From Crocinitomicaceae bacterium (lineage in GTDB: Bacteria; Bacteroidota; Bacteroidia; Flavobacteriales_D; CAJJDF01): a stretch of 35,825 nucleotides of DNA. Positions 16,507 through 24,788 of the stretch are shown in pieces. A program made the position numbers and the translations under genes. Each line of letters starts with the position of its first letter. Within the stretch, counting starts at the first letter, position 1. The stretch spans positions 1-35,825 of the forward strand of contig JAHEIE010000021.1 of NCBI GenBank assembly GCA_024639505.1. Reading direction: 5' to 3'. Below the pieces are notes generated by a model that searched no databases, was not told the DNA's origin, and saw only the letters and a program-made list of their open reading frames with translations.

Positions 16507-16760
16507 GCTTAATTGGGGTTAAAAATAAAGGGGCTAAATTACTAATATCTTCCTCATTTCAGAAATTATTTAGCCATAACGGACTTATTATTGATTTATT
16601 CGTTTTCTTCTATTTTTATTCTGGTTTACTTAAGACGAATACACAATCTTTCTTCTTTTGACCTAAAATTCAGAATAGAAACACATTATTACCCATAAGA
16701 TACCTGATAAAAGTGATGAAATTCATATCTTCGTTGGGTAATCAAATACAAAAATAAGAG
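16507..16760. other. Divergent intergenic region (wzz / nucleotidyltransferase)
   Basis: A 254-base AT-rich gap between genes facing away from each other, so it must hold promoters for both operons. The only near match is TATCTTCG around 16731, one base off TAnnTTTG, without a matching -33 TTG. I see no open frame of note, repeat or structured RNA. Confidence 0.4.
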
Positions 16761-17759
16761 ATGAAAATTATCGTACCAATGGCGGGTAGAGGCTCGCGTT
16801 TAAGACCACATACTTTAACCGTCCCAAAACCATTAATGCCTGTAGCTGGAAAGCCTATTGTACAAAGATTGGTAGAAGATATTGCTGCGGTGAGTGATGA
16901 ACCTATTGATGAAATTGCGTTTATCATAGGTGATTTTGGAAGCGAAACAGAAGAGCAACTCAAAGGAATTGCTGAGAGTTTAGGCGCCAAAGGAAGTGTG
17001 TTTCATCAAGAAGAAGCATTGGGAACAGCTCACGCTATTTTGTGTGCGCAGGAATCTTTGAAGGGGAATGTAGTGGTCGCATTTGCGGATACTTTGTTCA
17101 GGGCAGATTTTAAACTAAATACTCAAGATGATGGAATTATTTGGGTGAATCAAATTGATAATCCAAGTGCATTTGGTGTAGTGAAATTAGATTCTGAAGG
17201 TACAATAACTGATTTTGTTGAGAAGCCGAAAGAATTTGTCTCGGACCTTGCAATCATCGGGATTTATTACTTTAAAGACGGAGAATATTTAAAAAATGAA
17301 TTGCAATACTTAATTGACAATAATATCCGTGAGAACGGAGAATACCAAATCACCAATGCTCTTGAAAACATGAAGCAAAAGGGTGCCAAATTCAAAACGG
17401 GTAAAGTAAATGCTTGGATGGATTGTGGAAACAAAAATGTAACAGTAGAAACGAACCAACGAGTTTTGGATTTTGTAGGAGAAAGCATTATCGAAGGAAA
17501 TTACGAGTCTATCAATTCGGTAATAATAGAGCCATGTTTTATTGGCGAAAATGTTACTTTGATTAATTCGGTAGTTGGACCTCATGTTTCGGTGGGGAAC
17601 AATACGAAGATTGAAAACTCAGTTATACAGAATTCAATAATACAGAATGAATCGGTTATTTCGAACGGAAATATGACGAATTCTATGATTGGAAATAAGG
17701 TAAATTACCAAGGAAAGTCATTAGATTTAAGTATTGGTGATTATACTGAGATAAAATAA
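16761..17759 (+). CDS. Sugar-phosphate nucleotidyltransferase with left-handed beta-helix tail
   Basis: A 332-residue cytosolic enzyme joining a nucleotide to a sugar 1-phosphate. The N-terminal domain has the pyrophosphorylase loop MAGRGSRLRPHT (7-18) with PKPLMPVAGKP just after, a VVVAFADT metal-site segment near 109, and DFVEKP near 155, as in RmlA/GlmU-type enzymes. Residues from about 240 are isoleucine-rich hexapeptide-like turns (NSVIIEPCFIGENVTLINSV), a left-handed beta-helix. The tail has no clear acetyltransferase catalytic residues, so a GlmU-like second activity is unproven. It opens a four-gene operon with spacings of 4, -11 and 3 bases. The sugar and base specificity cannot be read from sequence. 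Confidence 0.88.
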   Translation: MKIIVPMAGRGSRLRPHTLTVPKPLMPVAGKPIVQRLVEDIAAVSDEPIDEIAFIIGDFGSETEEQLKGIAESLGAKGSVFHQEEALGTAHAILCAQESLKGNVVVAFADTLFRADFKLNTQDDGIIWVNQIDNPSAFGVVKLDSEGTITDFVEKPKEFVSDLAIIGIYYFKDGEYLKNELQYLIDNNIRENGEYQITNALENMKQKGAKFKTGKVNAWMDCGNKNVTVETNQRVLDFVGESIIEGNYESINSVIIEPCFIGENVTLINSVVGPHVSVGNNTKIENSVIQNSIIQNESVISNGNMTNSMIGNKVNYQGKSLDLSIGDYTEIK

Positions 17760-17763
17760 CACA

Positions 17764-19386
17764 ATGAAAAGAACTTCGGTCATATTGTTTTCTTTGTTTT
17801 TGGGTGTGTCTTGCGCTCCCAAAAAACAGATAGTTGCTCCTTCGGCTCCTACAGAGATTGAAATGAACCACAAGAAGTTCATGAGTTTGTTTATAAAAGC
17901 AACCAATGAAGCTCAAATAGAAAATGACGACAAAGCCATTGAAATATATGAGCAATGCAAGAAATTAAACCCGAAAGAATCGGCTGTTTATTTTGAATTG
18001 TCTAGGTTGTATGCGAAGCAAAGAAATGCCCAAATGGCATACGAAAATGCAAATAAAGCAAACGAGCTGAGTCCCAAAAACAAATGGTATTTGTTGCAAA
18101 AAGCACAAGTGCTGAACAGAACGGGACAACAGGAAAAGGCAATTGATGCTTTTGAGGAATTGATTTCTATTGAGTCTAATAACTTGGGTGCGCTTTATGA
18201 GTTGGCCGAGCTATATCAGAGATCCGAAAAACCACTAGAAGCTGTAAAAACAATAGAAAGAATAGAAGTAATTACAGGTAAAAACCCACAAATGAGCTAT
18301 CAAAAATATTTGTTGTTGCTTGAGGGAGGAAAGGAAAATGAAGCGTTAAAAGAAATAGAAGAATTGCTACAGCTTGAGCCCGAAAATGGGATGGGGAATT
18401 TAGCTATGGCCCAGCACTTTACAAAAATTGGGGAAGAACAAAAAGTATACAAAAAGCTTGTTTTTGTATTTGAAGACCCGCAAATAAGAACTGATACAAA
18501 ATTATCTATTCTTGAGGATTACATAAAAAAAATGAAAACTAGTTCGGAGGCCGAAAAAGAAGCCGAAAGCTTGGTGATGATTATGTTGAAAACACATCCT
18601 TCTGATGTTAAATCTTATGCTGCCGCAGGCGATTTGTATTCAAATTTAAATGACTTGAATAAAGCAAATACCTACTACGAAAAAGCTCTGGTTTATGCCA
18701 CTCAGTCTTATCCTATTTACATGCAATTAATGGATAACTCGTTTAATTTGAAAGATTTTGATCAAGTTACGACTTATGCAACTCAAGCTCTGGAATCTTA
18801 TCCAACTCAGCCTGTGTTGTATTTGTACAAAGGGATGGGGCACAAAGAATTGAAACAAAATGAATTGGCAGTTAAGGCTTTTAAATCAGGACAGGGAATT
18901 GTTGTAGATAACGAAAAGCTTGAATATGAATTTTGGTCTAAATTGGGAGAGACTTATCACGAGCTCAAAGAGTTTAAATTATCGGACGAATCGTTTGATA
19001 AAGCAATGAAAATAAATGGACTGGATGCTTATTTACTTAATAATTACAGTTACTACCTTTCGTTGAGAAAAGTAAAGCTTGAAAAAGCAGCCGAAATGGC
19101 AAAAACCGCCAATGATTTATTTCCTAATAATGCCTCATTCAATGACACTTACGGATGGATTTTGTATCAGCAAGGAAATTTTGTAGAGGCCGAAAAATGG
19201 ATAAAAAAATCGCTAAGTAATGGAGGTGAAACTTCTGGCACTGTTTTGGAGCATTACGGAGATGTATTGTACAAACTGAATAGCCAAGATTCCAAAGCGC
19301 TGGAATACTGGAACAAGGCCAAATTGGCAGGAGATTATTCCGATTCATTGGATAAAAAAATAAAAGAGGGAAAGAATGAAGAATAA
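17764..19386 (+). CDS. TPR-repeat lipoprotein
   Basis: A 540-residue lipoprotein (Cys17 after LGVS) made almost wholly of tetratricopeptide repeats. Clear units include the ones around ALEEYNNLGALYELAELYQ-like stretches near residues 135-160, ANTYYEKALVYATQSYPIY near 300 and SDESFDKAMKINGLDAYLL near 405, giving roughly a dozen helix pairs. It probably sits on the periplasmic face of the outer membrane and acts as a scaffold. It starts 4 bases after the nucleotidyltransferase gene and overlaps the next gene by 11 bases. This cluster, with DUF4292 and EnvC-like genes, is recurrent in Flavobacteriia, which suggests an envelope-assembly job. Partners are unknown. Confidence 0.86.
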   Translation: MKRTSVILFSLFLGVSCAPKKQIVAPSAPTEIEMNHKKFMSLFIKATNEAQIENDDKAIEIYEQCKKLNPKESAVYFELSRLYAKQRNAQMAYENANKANELSPKNKWYLLQKAQVLNRTGQQEKAIDAFEELISIESNNLGALYELAELYQRSEKPLEAVKTIERIEVITGKNPQMSYQKYLLLLEGGKENEALKEIEELLQLEPENGMGNLAMAQHFTKIGEEQKVYKKLVFVFEDPQIRTDTKLSILEDYIKKMKTSSEAEKEAESLVMIMLKTHPSDVKSYAAAGDLYSNLNDLNKANTYYEKALVYATQSYPIYMQLMDNSFNLKDFDQVTTYATQALESYPTQPVLYLYKGMGHKELKQNELAVKAFKSGQGIVVDNEKLEYEFWSKLGETYHELKEFKLSDESFDKAMKINGLDAYLLNNYSYYLSLRKVKLEKAAEMAKTANDLFPNNASFNDTYGWILYQQGNFVEAEKWIKKSLSNGGETSGTVLEHYGDVLYKLNSQDSKALEYWNKAKLAGDYSDSLDKKIKEGKNEE

Positions 19387-20200
19387 GCTTGCGTTCTATC
19401 TAGCGATTGTATTTGTTCCATTGTTGCTTTGGCAATGTAGGGCGAAAAAACCGTTGATTGTTGAAAGCCCAAATCAGGAATTATTATCGAAGCAAAAAGC
19501 AGACACGGTCGTAAGACAGGTGCTGTCTAATAATTTTGAATTTGTAGACTTGAAAGCGAAAGTAAAAACAAAATTTAGGAGCAGAGAAAAACAGAATATC
19601 ACACTAGGAACATTTGTAAAAATAATCAAAGATTCTGTGATTCATGCTACAATTTCGAAAGCAACATTCCCGGTTGTAATTGCAATTATCACACCTGATT
19701 CATTGAAATTTATCAATAAAATAGATCAAAAGTATTTTGTTGGGGATTTTAATTTTATTCAAGGAATACTCAAAACGGAGATTGATTTTTATGAAATACA
19801 AGATTTGCTAGTCGGAAATCCTGTAAAATTGAAACAAACTGACTCCCATTATCTTATCGAAGAAGAAAACCAAGTGTTTTTGAGTTCGAAAAGTAAAAGT
19901 GCTCTTCAAAAATTGAAGCAAAGCAGGGAACCAGGCGCAGAGTGGTTAGTGAAATATTGGGTAAATGAGCTTTATAAAACGGGTCGAACTTTAGTTGAAA
20001 ATGATTCTGCACAAACCTCAATTGAAATAATCCAGGCAGATTACAACAAAGTAGACGGCCAGTTATTTCCTAACAGAACTCAAGCCCAAATTGTGACACC
20101 CAAGGATTCTATTTCTATTCAATTGAACTACCAACGCGTAAAAATCAATTCAGGTGTAGACTTTGAATTTTCTATTCCTGATCATTATAAATCGTATTAA
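19376..20200 (+). CDS. DUF4292 family lipoprotein (LolA/LolB-like fold suspected)
   Basis: A 274-residue lipoprotein with an unusual but acceptable lipobox, LLLWQC (Cys21). The mature part has the DUF4292 pattern: NFEFVDLKAKVKTKF, then a strand-turn set (SVIHATISKATFPVVIAIITPDSLKFINKIDQKYF) and DFYEIQDLLVGNP, resembling the half-barrel of LolA/LolB lipoprotein carriers. In this position, between a TPR lipoprotein and an EnvC-like gene, it is conserved in Flavobacteriia. A role in carrying lipid or lipoprotein through the periplasm is inferred only from fold likeness. Its start lies within the last 11 bases of the TPR gene, indicating coupled translation. Confidence 0.83.
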   Translation: MKNKLAFYLAIVFVPLLLWQCRAKKPLIVESPNQELLSKQKADTVVRQVLSNNFEFVDLKAKVKTKFRSREKQNITLGTFVKIIKDSVIHATISKATFPVVIAIITPDSLKFINKIDQKYFVGDFNFIQGILKTEIDFYEIQDLLVGNPVKLKQTDSHYLIEEENQVFLSSKSKSALQKLKQSREPGAEWLVKYWVNELYKTGRTLVENDSAQTSIEIIQADYNKVDGQLFPNRTQAQIVTPKDSISIQLNYQRVKINSGVDFEFSIPDHYKSY

Positions 20201-20203
20201 ATC

Positions 20204-21424
20204 ATGAGTAAAACTACCTACATAAAAAGTATTCTTATTCTCGTGATGATTGTGATGATTGGTGGAAATTCCTTTTCACAAAAATCGAAAACTCAGCAAC
20301 TAAAAGCGAAAGAGGAGATGCTGAAAAAACAGCTTTCTCAAACCCAAGAATTGTTGAATGCAACCAGAAGTTCTCAGCAAACAACCCTGAGTGAACTGCA
20401 AATAATCAATAAGCAAATTGCATACAAAGAGGAGTTGCTAATGAATATGAAAAGCCAAATCAGAGAAACAGAAAGGCAGATCAATAAAAATAAGGAAGAA
20501 ATAAAAGTTCTGGAGGAAGACTTAGCCAGGTTGAAGAAGGAATTTGTGGAGATGGTGCGATTTGCATATAAAAACAGAAAAAAAGAATACAACGCGATGT
20601 ATTTATTCTCCTCTGATAGTTATTCACAGGCTTATCGCAGAATGAAGTACATTGAACAATACACGGCAAATCGAACACGAAAAGCTAAAGAAATTACTTT
20701 GATGCAAGAAGATTTGAATGAGCAAAACCTTGTATTGGTTGCTAATATTGAATCTAAAAAAGAATTGGTTGCTAGTTTTGATAAAGAAAAACAACAGTTT
20801 TTGGAGGTGAAAAAAGAACAACAAGAAATTCTGACAAAAATAAAGGCGAACAAAGAATCGCTGCAACAGAAACTAGCCGAACAAAAAGCAGAACAGGAGA
20901 GAATAGCTGTGGCTATCAGAGCAGAAATTGAAAAGGAACTAGCTAGAGCCAATAAAAACAATGTATTTCAACTCAGCCCAGAAGCAAAGTTGGCCTCAAG
21001 TAGTTTTGAAAAGAATAGAGGAAGTTTGCCTTGGCCGGTAGCTCGAGGAACTATTACCAAGCGATTTGGAAAACAAAGACATAGCCAAGTTGCAACTGCT
21101 TATGTTCAAAACAATGGGATAGATATTAGTACACTGAAAGGCGCTAATGTACGTGTAGTTTTTGACGGAACAGTAACCAGTATTTTTACAATCCCTGGAA
21201 GCGGACAAACGGTGATTGTAAGTCATGGAGCATACAGAACTGTGTATTCTAACTTGAAAATAGTTGAGGTAAAATTGAATCAAAAATTGAAAACCAAACA
21301 AACTTTAGGTTCTTTGTTGCCCGACAACTCAGGTAGCATCTCTGAATCACATTTCGAGATATGGAAAATTTCTAGCTCGGGAATGAATCCTCAGAATCCA
21401 GCTATTTGGCTATACAGAAATTAG
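20204..21424 (+). CDS. EnvC-like murein hydrolase activator (degenerate M23/LytM)
   Basis: A 406-residue periplasmic protein: signal peptide (1-26, ending GGNSFSQ), a long coiled coil (about 28-250, rich in K, E, Q), and a C-terminal LytM domain (about 275-406). Active M23 peptidases bind zinc through HxxxD and HxH. Here the first site reads NNGID (N303 in place of His, D307 kept) and the last reads ESH (E381 in place of the first His, H383 kept). Loss of two ligands argues against peptidase activity and for an EnvC-type activator of amidases, as in E. coli, where EnvC is controlled by FtsEX. It ends the four-gene operon. A matching ftsX lies at 740-1630. Confidence 0.88.
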   Translation: MSKTTYIKSILILVMIVMIGGNSFSQKSKTQQLKAKEEMLKKQLSQTQELLNATRSSQQTTLSELQIINKQIAYKEELLMNMKSQIRETERQINKNKEEIKVLEEDLARLKKEFVEMVRFAYKNRKKEYNAMYLFSSDSYSQAYRRMKYIEQYTANRTRKAKEITLMQEDLNEQNLVLVANIESKKELVASFDKEKQQFLEVKKEQQEILTKIKANKESLQQKLAEQKAEQERIAVAIRAEIEKELARANKNNVFQLSPEAKLASSSFEKNRGSLPWPVARGTITKRFGKQRHSQVATAYVQNNGIDISTLKGANVRVVFDGTVTSIFTIPGSGQTVIVSHGAYRTVYSNLKIVEVKLNQKLKTKQTLGSLLPDNSGSISESHFEIWKISSSGMNPQNPAIWLYRN

Positions 21425-21481
21425 AAGTTGGGCTTCGAGATATTTTGAACGACTTCAAAACCCTTAGCCCTCAGAATACTG

Positions 21482-21691
21482 CTAATCCGAAAACTCAGAA
21501 ATCAAATACACAATCGCTATGATAATCAACAAAAAGAAAAAGTACTTTGGATCTTTGTAAATCGGTTTTTTAGGCCGTTTGGTAAAGTTCTCATAGTTAT
21601 GAAAAAGCTTTCCAAAGTCCTTTTGTTTCTCCATCGCTTCCTTCGATGGCAAACTCGGTTTTTTGTCTTTATTTAATCTGTACTTTTTCAT
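21482..21691 (-). CDS. Small single-pass membrane protein coupled to the sigma factor
   Basis: A 69-residue protein with a basic cytoplasmic part (rich in Lys to about residue 48) and one C-terminal membrane helix (FFFLLIIIAIVYLI). Its start overlaps the stop of the sigma-factor gene by 4 bases (ATGA), which usually signals translational coupling. Genes directly behind ECF-type sigma factors often encode anti-sigma factors, but this protein is shorter than known zinc-binding or FecR-type anti-sigmas and has no Cys/His motif. I do not recognise the family; an anti-sigma-like tether is a hypothesis. Confidence 0.7.
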   Translation of the reverse strand: MKKYRLNKDKKPSLPSKEAMEKQKDFGKLFHNYENFTKRPKKPIYKDPKYFFFLLIIIAIVYLISEFSD

Positions 21692-22242
21692 TTTTTTGTT
21701 CCTTTCAGTAAGGATTTTTTAATCGATTCTATTATGCGATAAACTTTCATTTTGGCACTTGCTTCGGATATAGCAAATATACTTGCAATTTCTTTAAAAG
21801 AAAGCTCTTCAAAAAACCGCAGCTCAATCAAAGCACTCTTTTCTGGTGGCAATTCCTCCATCGCTCTCAATATTCTTTCAAGCTGCTTTTCATCTTCCTC
21901 TATCTCCAGTTCGCTGGCAATAGATGCTACAGAGTTTTCGTCTACTTTTACCCAGATGTTCTTTTTTTGTGACCTAAAAAACTGATTTACTTCGTTGCTC
22001 GCAATTCGATACAACCAAGATGAAAATGGAAATCCACGATCTTCGTATTTATCAATATGAGTAATTGCTTTCAAAAAGATGCGTGAACATACTTCTCCAC
22101 ACACAGATTCGTCTTGAATTTTTTTGTAAATAAAGACAAAGATTTGCTCGTAATATTTTTCATACAAATAGCTAAAGAACTTACGGTCCTTCTGCGATTT
22201 CTGGATGTATTCCAATTCAATATGTTTCTCTTTTTCAGTCAA
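21688..22242 (-). CDS. Sigma-70 family RNA polymerase sigma factor (ECF-like)
   Basis: A 184-residue two-domain sigma factor. Region 2 spans about residues 20-95, with FFSYLYEKYYEQIFVFIYKK and the DNA-contact stretch SSWLYRIASNEVNQFFRSQ. Region 4 spans about 128-178 (ALIELRFFEELSFKEIA followed by a helix-turn-helix and SEASAKMKVYRI). No region 1.1 or 3 is present, so it is ECF-like and directs RNA polymerase to a small regulon. Translation appears to start at TTG (22242), since no ATG is near. The downstream overlapping small membrane protein may regulate it. Target promoters are not identifiable here. Confidence 0.9.
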   Translation of the reverse strand: MTEKEKHIELEYIQKSQKDRKFFSYLYEKYYEQIFVFIYKKIQDESVCGEVCSRIFLKAITHIDKYEDRGFPFSSWLYRIASNEVNQFFRSQKKNIWVKVDENSVASIASELEIEEDEKQLERILRAMEELPPEKSALIELRFFEELSFKEIASIFAISEASAKMKVYRIIESIKKSLLKGTKK

Positions 22243-22305
22243 AAACAGTCTTTTTCTTTCTTCTATAACTTCATTTTATTAGAAAGTAACAGGATTTGGC
22301 TCTTT

Positions 22306-22614
22306 TTATTCTTGAATGAACTCGAATACAAATTTTTTGTGGGACTGCGTAACTTTTACTTTGGCACAATGCGAAATGTGATTTACCTCAAATTCCTGTT
22401 CGGTATCAAAAGCAGTTGAAGCTTCTGTCAGTTGAAATACTCTGTCGCAATCCATAATTCCTTGCGGAGTAAATCTTTGAATTCTAAAATTTGATTTTTC
22501 AGACTGAATATAGAACCATGCTCCACCTCCTTCGCCAGAAAGCCATTGGGCTTTTGCGGGTGTGTCTCCAGTTTTTTTTGGCGCAGTAAGTCGACCTGTC
22601 ATGTCCATATTCAC
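22306..22614 (-). CDS. DUF6695-like C-terminal domain protein (split part 2)
   Basis: A 102-residue soluble protein with WLSGEGGGAWFYI (about 25-37), FRIQRFTPQGIMDCDRVF and a closing strand KVTQSHKKFVFEFIQE. I recall this kind of sequence as the C-terminal part of one longer DUF6695 protein in other Flavobacteriia. Here it has its own start, GTG at 22614 or ATG at 22608, overlapping the upstream stop as GTGA. A -1 shift at 22620-22626 would join it to the upstream product. The function is unknown. The main uncertainty is whether it is made alone, fused, or is the product of a recent frame break. Confidence 0.7.
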   Translation of the reverse strand: MNMDMTGRLTAPKKTGDTPAKAQWLSGEGGGAWFYIQSEKSNFRIQRFTPQGIMDCDRVFQLTEASTAFDTEQEFEVNHISHCAKVKVTQSHKKFVFEFIQE

Positions 22615-23276
22615 TTCTTTTTTAAAGGATACAAAATATTCAATCGCTTGGTTAATTCACCATTTTTCAACTCGTAATAAAACCGATTGTCATTAATCAG
22701 TTTTACGTTGGTAATTGTGGTGTGAGTCACCGTGTAAGGAATCCGAATCAATAAATTTTTAACCCAACCAAGGTTACTTGCTTTGGCTGATTGCGCCACA
22801 AATCTAGAGCAATTTGTTCCGTTCAAATTCATGGGACCATAAATTATAGCCTCTTTATTTTGCATTGCTTTCGCTTTCGAAAAAGCTTTGTCTATATCAT
22901 TTACAAAAATGGTGGAAGCAATTAACCGGCCTTCGCCATGCGTTGCTTCTAGTGCCGCTAGTTCACTTAACAGCTCTTTGATATTTTCAATTTTATTGTC
23001 CTTGATAATTGGCTTTGTGTACAAAATTAAATCAGGATCAGTGTAGCTGTCTCTTACTCGTCCATGTTTTTTTGGTGTTTGATACCTGCCAAAATCAAAA
23101 TAATAGAACTCTTCTGCTTCATGATTTACTAAAATTAATGCAGCATGCCCAGCTTTATAAAAACCATTTTTTAAAAACCCCAATGTTCGCATAATCCCAT
23201 CGTACCATTTCCCTTCCTGAATCACCGGAGTGTCTGGCCAAGCAAGAGGTATTATGGTTCCTTTTGTAGATTTCAT
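22611..23276 (-). CDS. DUF6695-like N-terminal domain protein (split part 1)
   Basis: A 221-residue soluble protein. Features include IPLAWPDTPV at the start, GHAALILVNHE with a His (about 43-53), YYFDFGRYQTPKKHGR, an EATHGEGRL segment (His near 114) and GTNCSRFVAQSA with a Cys near 155. The His and Cys spacing recalls papain-like/NlpC-P60-type folds, and DUF6695 members share these blocks, but I cannot prove catalysis. The stop lies within a GTGA overlap with the downstream part, after PLKKK. It starts 3 bases after the flippase stop, so it belongs to the same leftward operon. Confidence 0.72.
   Translation of the reverse strand: MKSTKGTIIPLAWPDTPVIQEGKWYDGIMRTLGFLKNGFYKAGHAALILVNHEAEEFYYFDFGRYQTPKKHGRVRDSYTDPDLILYTKPIIKDNKIENIKELLSELAALEATHGEGRLIASTIFVNDIDKAFSKAKAMQNKEAIIYGPMNLNGTNCSRFVAQSAKASNLGWVKNLLIRIPYTVTHTTITNVKLINDNRFYYELKNGELTKRLNILYPLKKK
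22620..22626 (-). other. T-TTA-AAA slippery heptamer at the end of the DUF6695 N-part
   Basis: Read leftward, the coding frame runs CCT TTA AAA AAG AAG TGA. The heptamer T TTA AAA fits the X-XXY-YYZ rule for -1 ribosomal slippage, and a -1 shift places the ribosome exactly in the frame of the downstream part, with no stop between. An A6 run lies within it, so a recent indel or a base-calling error is equally possible. Confidence 0.5.
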
Positions 23277-23279
23277 GTA

Positions 23280-24746
23280 TTAAATATATGAGTTCTTTTC
23301 AGGTTTTTGAAACAACTTTTTTACGTTTTTTATTTCGATCAATTGAAAAACGAATAAAAATATTGTTCCAGAGCCGAATAGAATAAAAACAGAAAAAAAC
23401 CATGGAACAAATTCAAAGTAGGAGGAAGAGAGTATAAGACCTAAAGAAATGGTGAGAAGTGTGAACAACACCCCGCGCACGAGCAGAGAATAGTTTATGT
23501 TCAATTTGAAATAAGATTTACACAGAATGATTTGTGCAACTGCAGTTATTCCTTGTGTAACTAAACTTGCCAAAGCGGCTCCATAAGCCTTGTAAGTTGG
23601 AATCAAGATTAAATTTAAAACGATATTAAGAATAACACCAGCAAAAGCAATTTTATTGAGAGTTTTTAGATTTCCGTTGGCAGTAAGCAAAGTTCCAAAT
23701 ATATAGGTAGAAGCAATAAAAACAAAGCAAATCATGAGCAAACTAAACACTGCACCAGATTGAAATGTACTGTTAAGATAACGAGCACCAATGAGTTCAT
23801 GGCTATAAAATACGCAGGTAATTGCAACCAGAATTGCTCCAGGTATTAGGATGCTTCCCGATAATTTTACGAGTGGCGCAACAGACATTTTCTTTTTTAA
23901 AAGATTAGCGAACAGCGGTAAAAGAAGTGACGCAAACAAAAAAGCGATGTTGTTGGCTGCTTCAAAAAAACGGAATCCATTGGCATAAATTCCTGCTTGT
24001 GATTTCCCATCAATGAGCATTCGTTCGAGCATTACACTATCTGCTCGGTAGTAAAAAGTCATAAGTAAAATGAGCAAAGCATAAGGTGCGCTTTGCCTGA
24101 TTATTGCCAACGAAAACAGTTTGTCCCAGTTTATTTTGGAAAGGGTTTGTTTGCTCATTAAAAACAAGAAGGCAGATATTGCCGAAACTGCATACGCGAA
24201 TGTTTGAGCATAAACAAACCAATAAATTTGAAAAGGTTCTGTTGTGAGATTACCCCAAAGTAAAATGGAGCAAATAATAATCAGCAAAAACCTGTCTATA
24301 ACGGAAACTATGCTGTCGTATTTGAACAAAAGAAGTCCGGCTAAATTGGATCTAAAATAGAGCGTGAATGCAGCTAGAACTTGATTTGCAATGAGCCAAA
24401 TCAGGAGATAAATCTCAGATTGATTATAGCCAATTATAGCTCCCAGTACAATTATAAAAACTGCGTAGACAAGCGCGAGTAGAACTCTCAATGAAACAAT
24501 TTTTGAAAAATATTTCTGAATCAAAAAAGGTTGTTGAGAAATAGTACGAGTATTGAAATTTACGATACCAACATCCAAAAATATATTGAATATGAATGTG
24601 AATCCCAGCAGAGAAAAATATAGTCCATATTCTTCGGCACCCACTCTATTCTGTATTTCGGCATCAATTCCAAAAATATAGAATGGCTTCACCAAAAAAT
24701 TAAGGAGCAGCAAAAAAATAAGATTGGTTGCAAATTTTCTATTCAT
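23280..24746 (-). CDS. Wzx-type oligosaccharide flippase (polysaccharide biosynthesis protein)
   Basis: A 488-residue protein with about 14 membrane helices and the MOP-superfamily layout. GAEEYGLYFSLLGFTFIFNIFLD near residues 36-57 and AYGAALASLVTQGI near 390 are the typical family blocks. Such flippases move lipid-linked sugar units across the inner membrane, which pairs naturally with the wzz and ligase/polymerase genes at 14061-16506, though those are elsewhere. Gap to the next gene is 3 bases; 42 bases separate it from the upstream solute-binding lipoprotein. The substrate is unknown. Confidence 0.86.
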   Translation of the reverse strand: MNRKFATNLIFLLLLNFLVKPFYIFGIDAEIQNRVGAEEYGLYFSLLGFTFIFNIFLDVGIVNFNTRTISQQPFLIQKYFSKIVSLRVLLALVYAVFIIVLGAIIGYNQSEIYLLIWLIANQVLAAFTLYFRSNLAGLLLFKYDSIVSVIDRFLLIIICSILLWGNLTTEPFQIYWFVYAQTFAYAVSAISAFLFLMSKQTLSKINWDKLFSLAIIRQSAPYALLILLMTFYYRADSVMLERMLIDGKSQAGIYANGFRFFEAANNIAFLFASLLLPLFANLLKKKMSVAPLVKLSGSILIPGAILVAITCVFYSHELIGARYLNSTFQSGAVFSLLMICFVFIASTYIFGTLLTANGNLKTLNKIAFAGVILNIVLNLILIPTYKAYGAALASLVTQGITAVAQIILCKSYFKLNINYSLLVRGVLFTLLTISLGLILSSSYFEFVPWFFSVFILFGSGTIFLFVFQLIEIKNVKKLFQKPEKNSYI

Positions 24747-24788
24747 CTGTGGTAAATATAAGGAGAAGTTTCAATCTTCGAAACTTTC

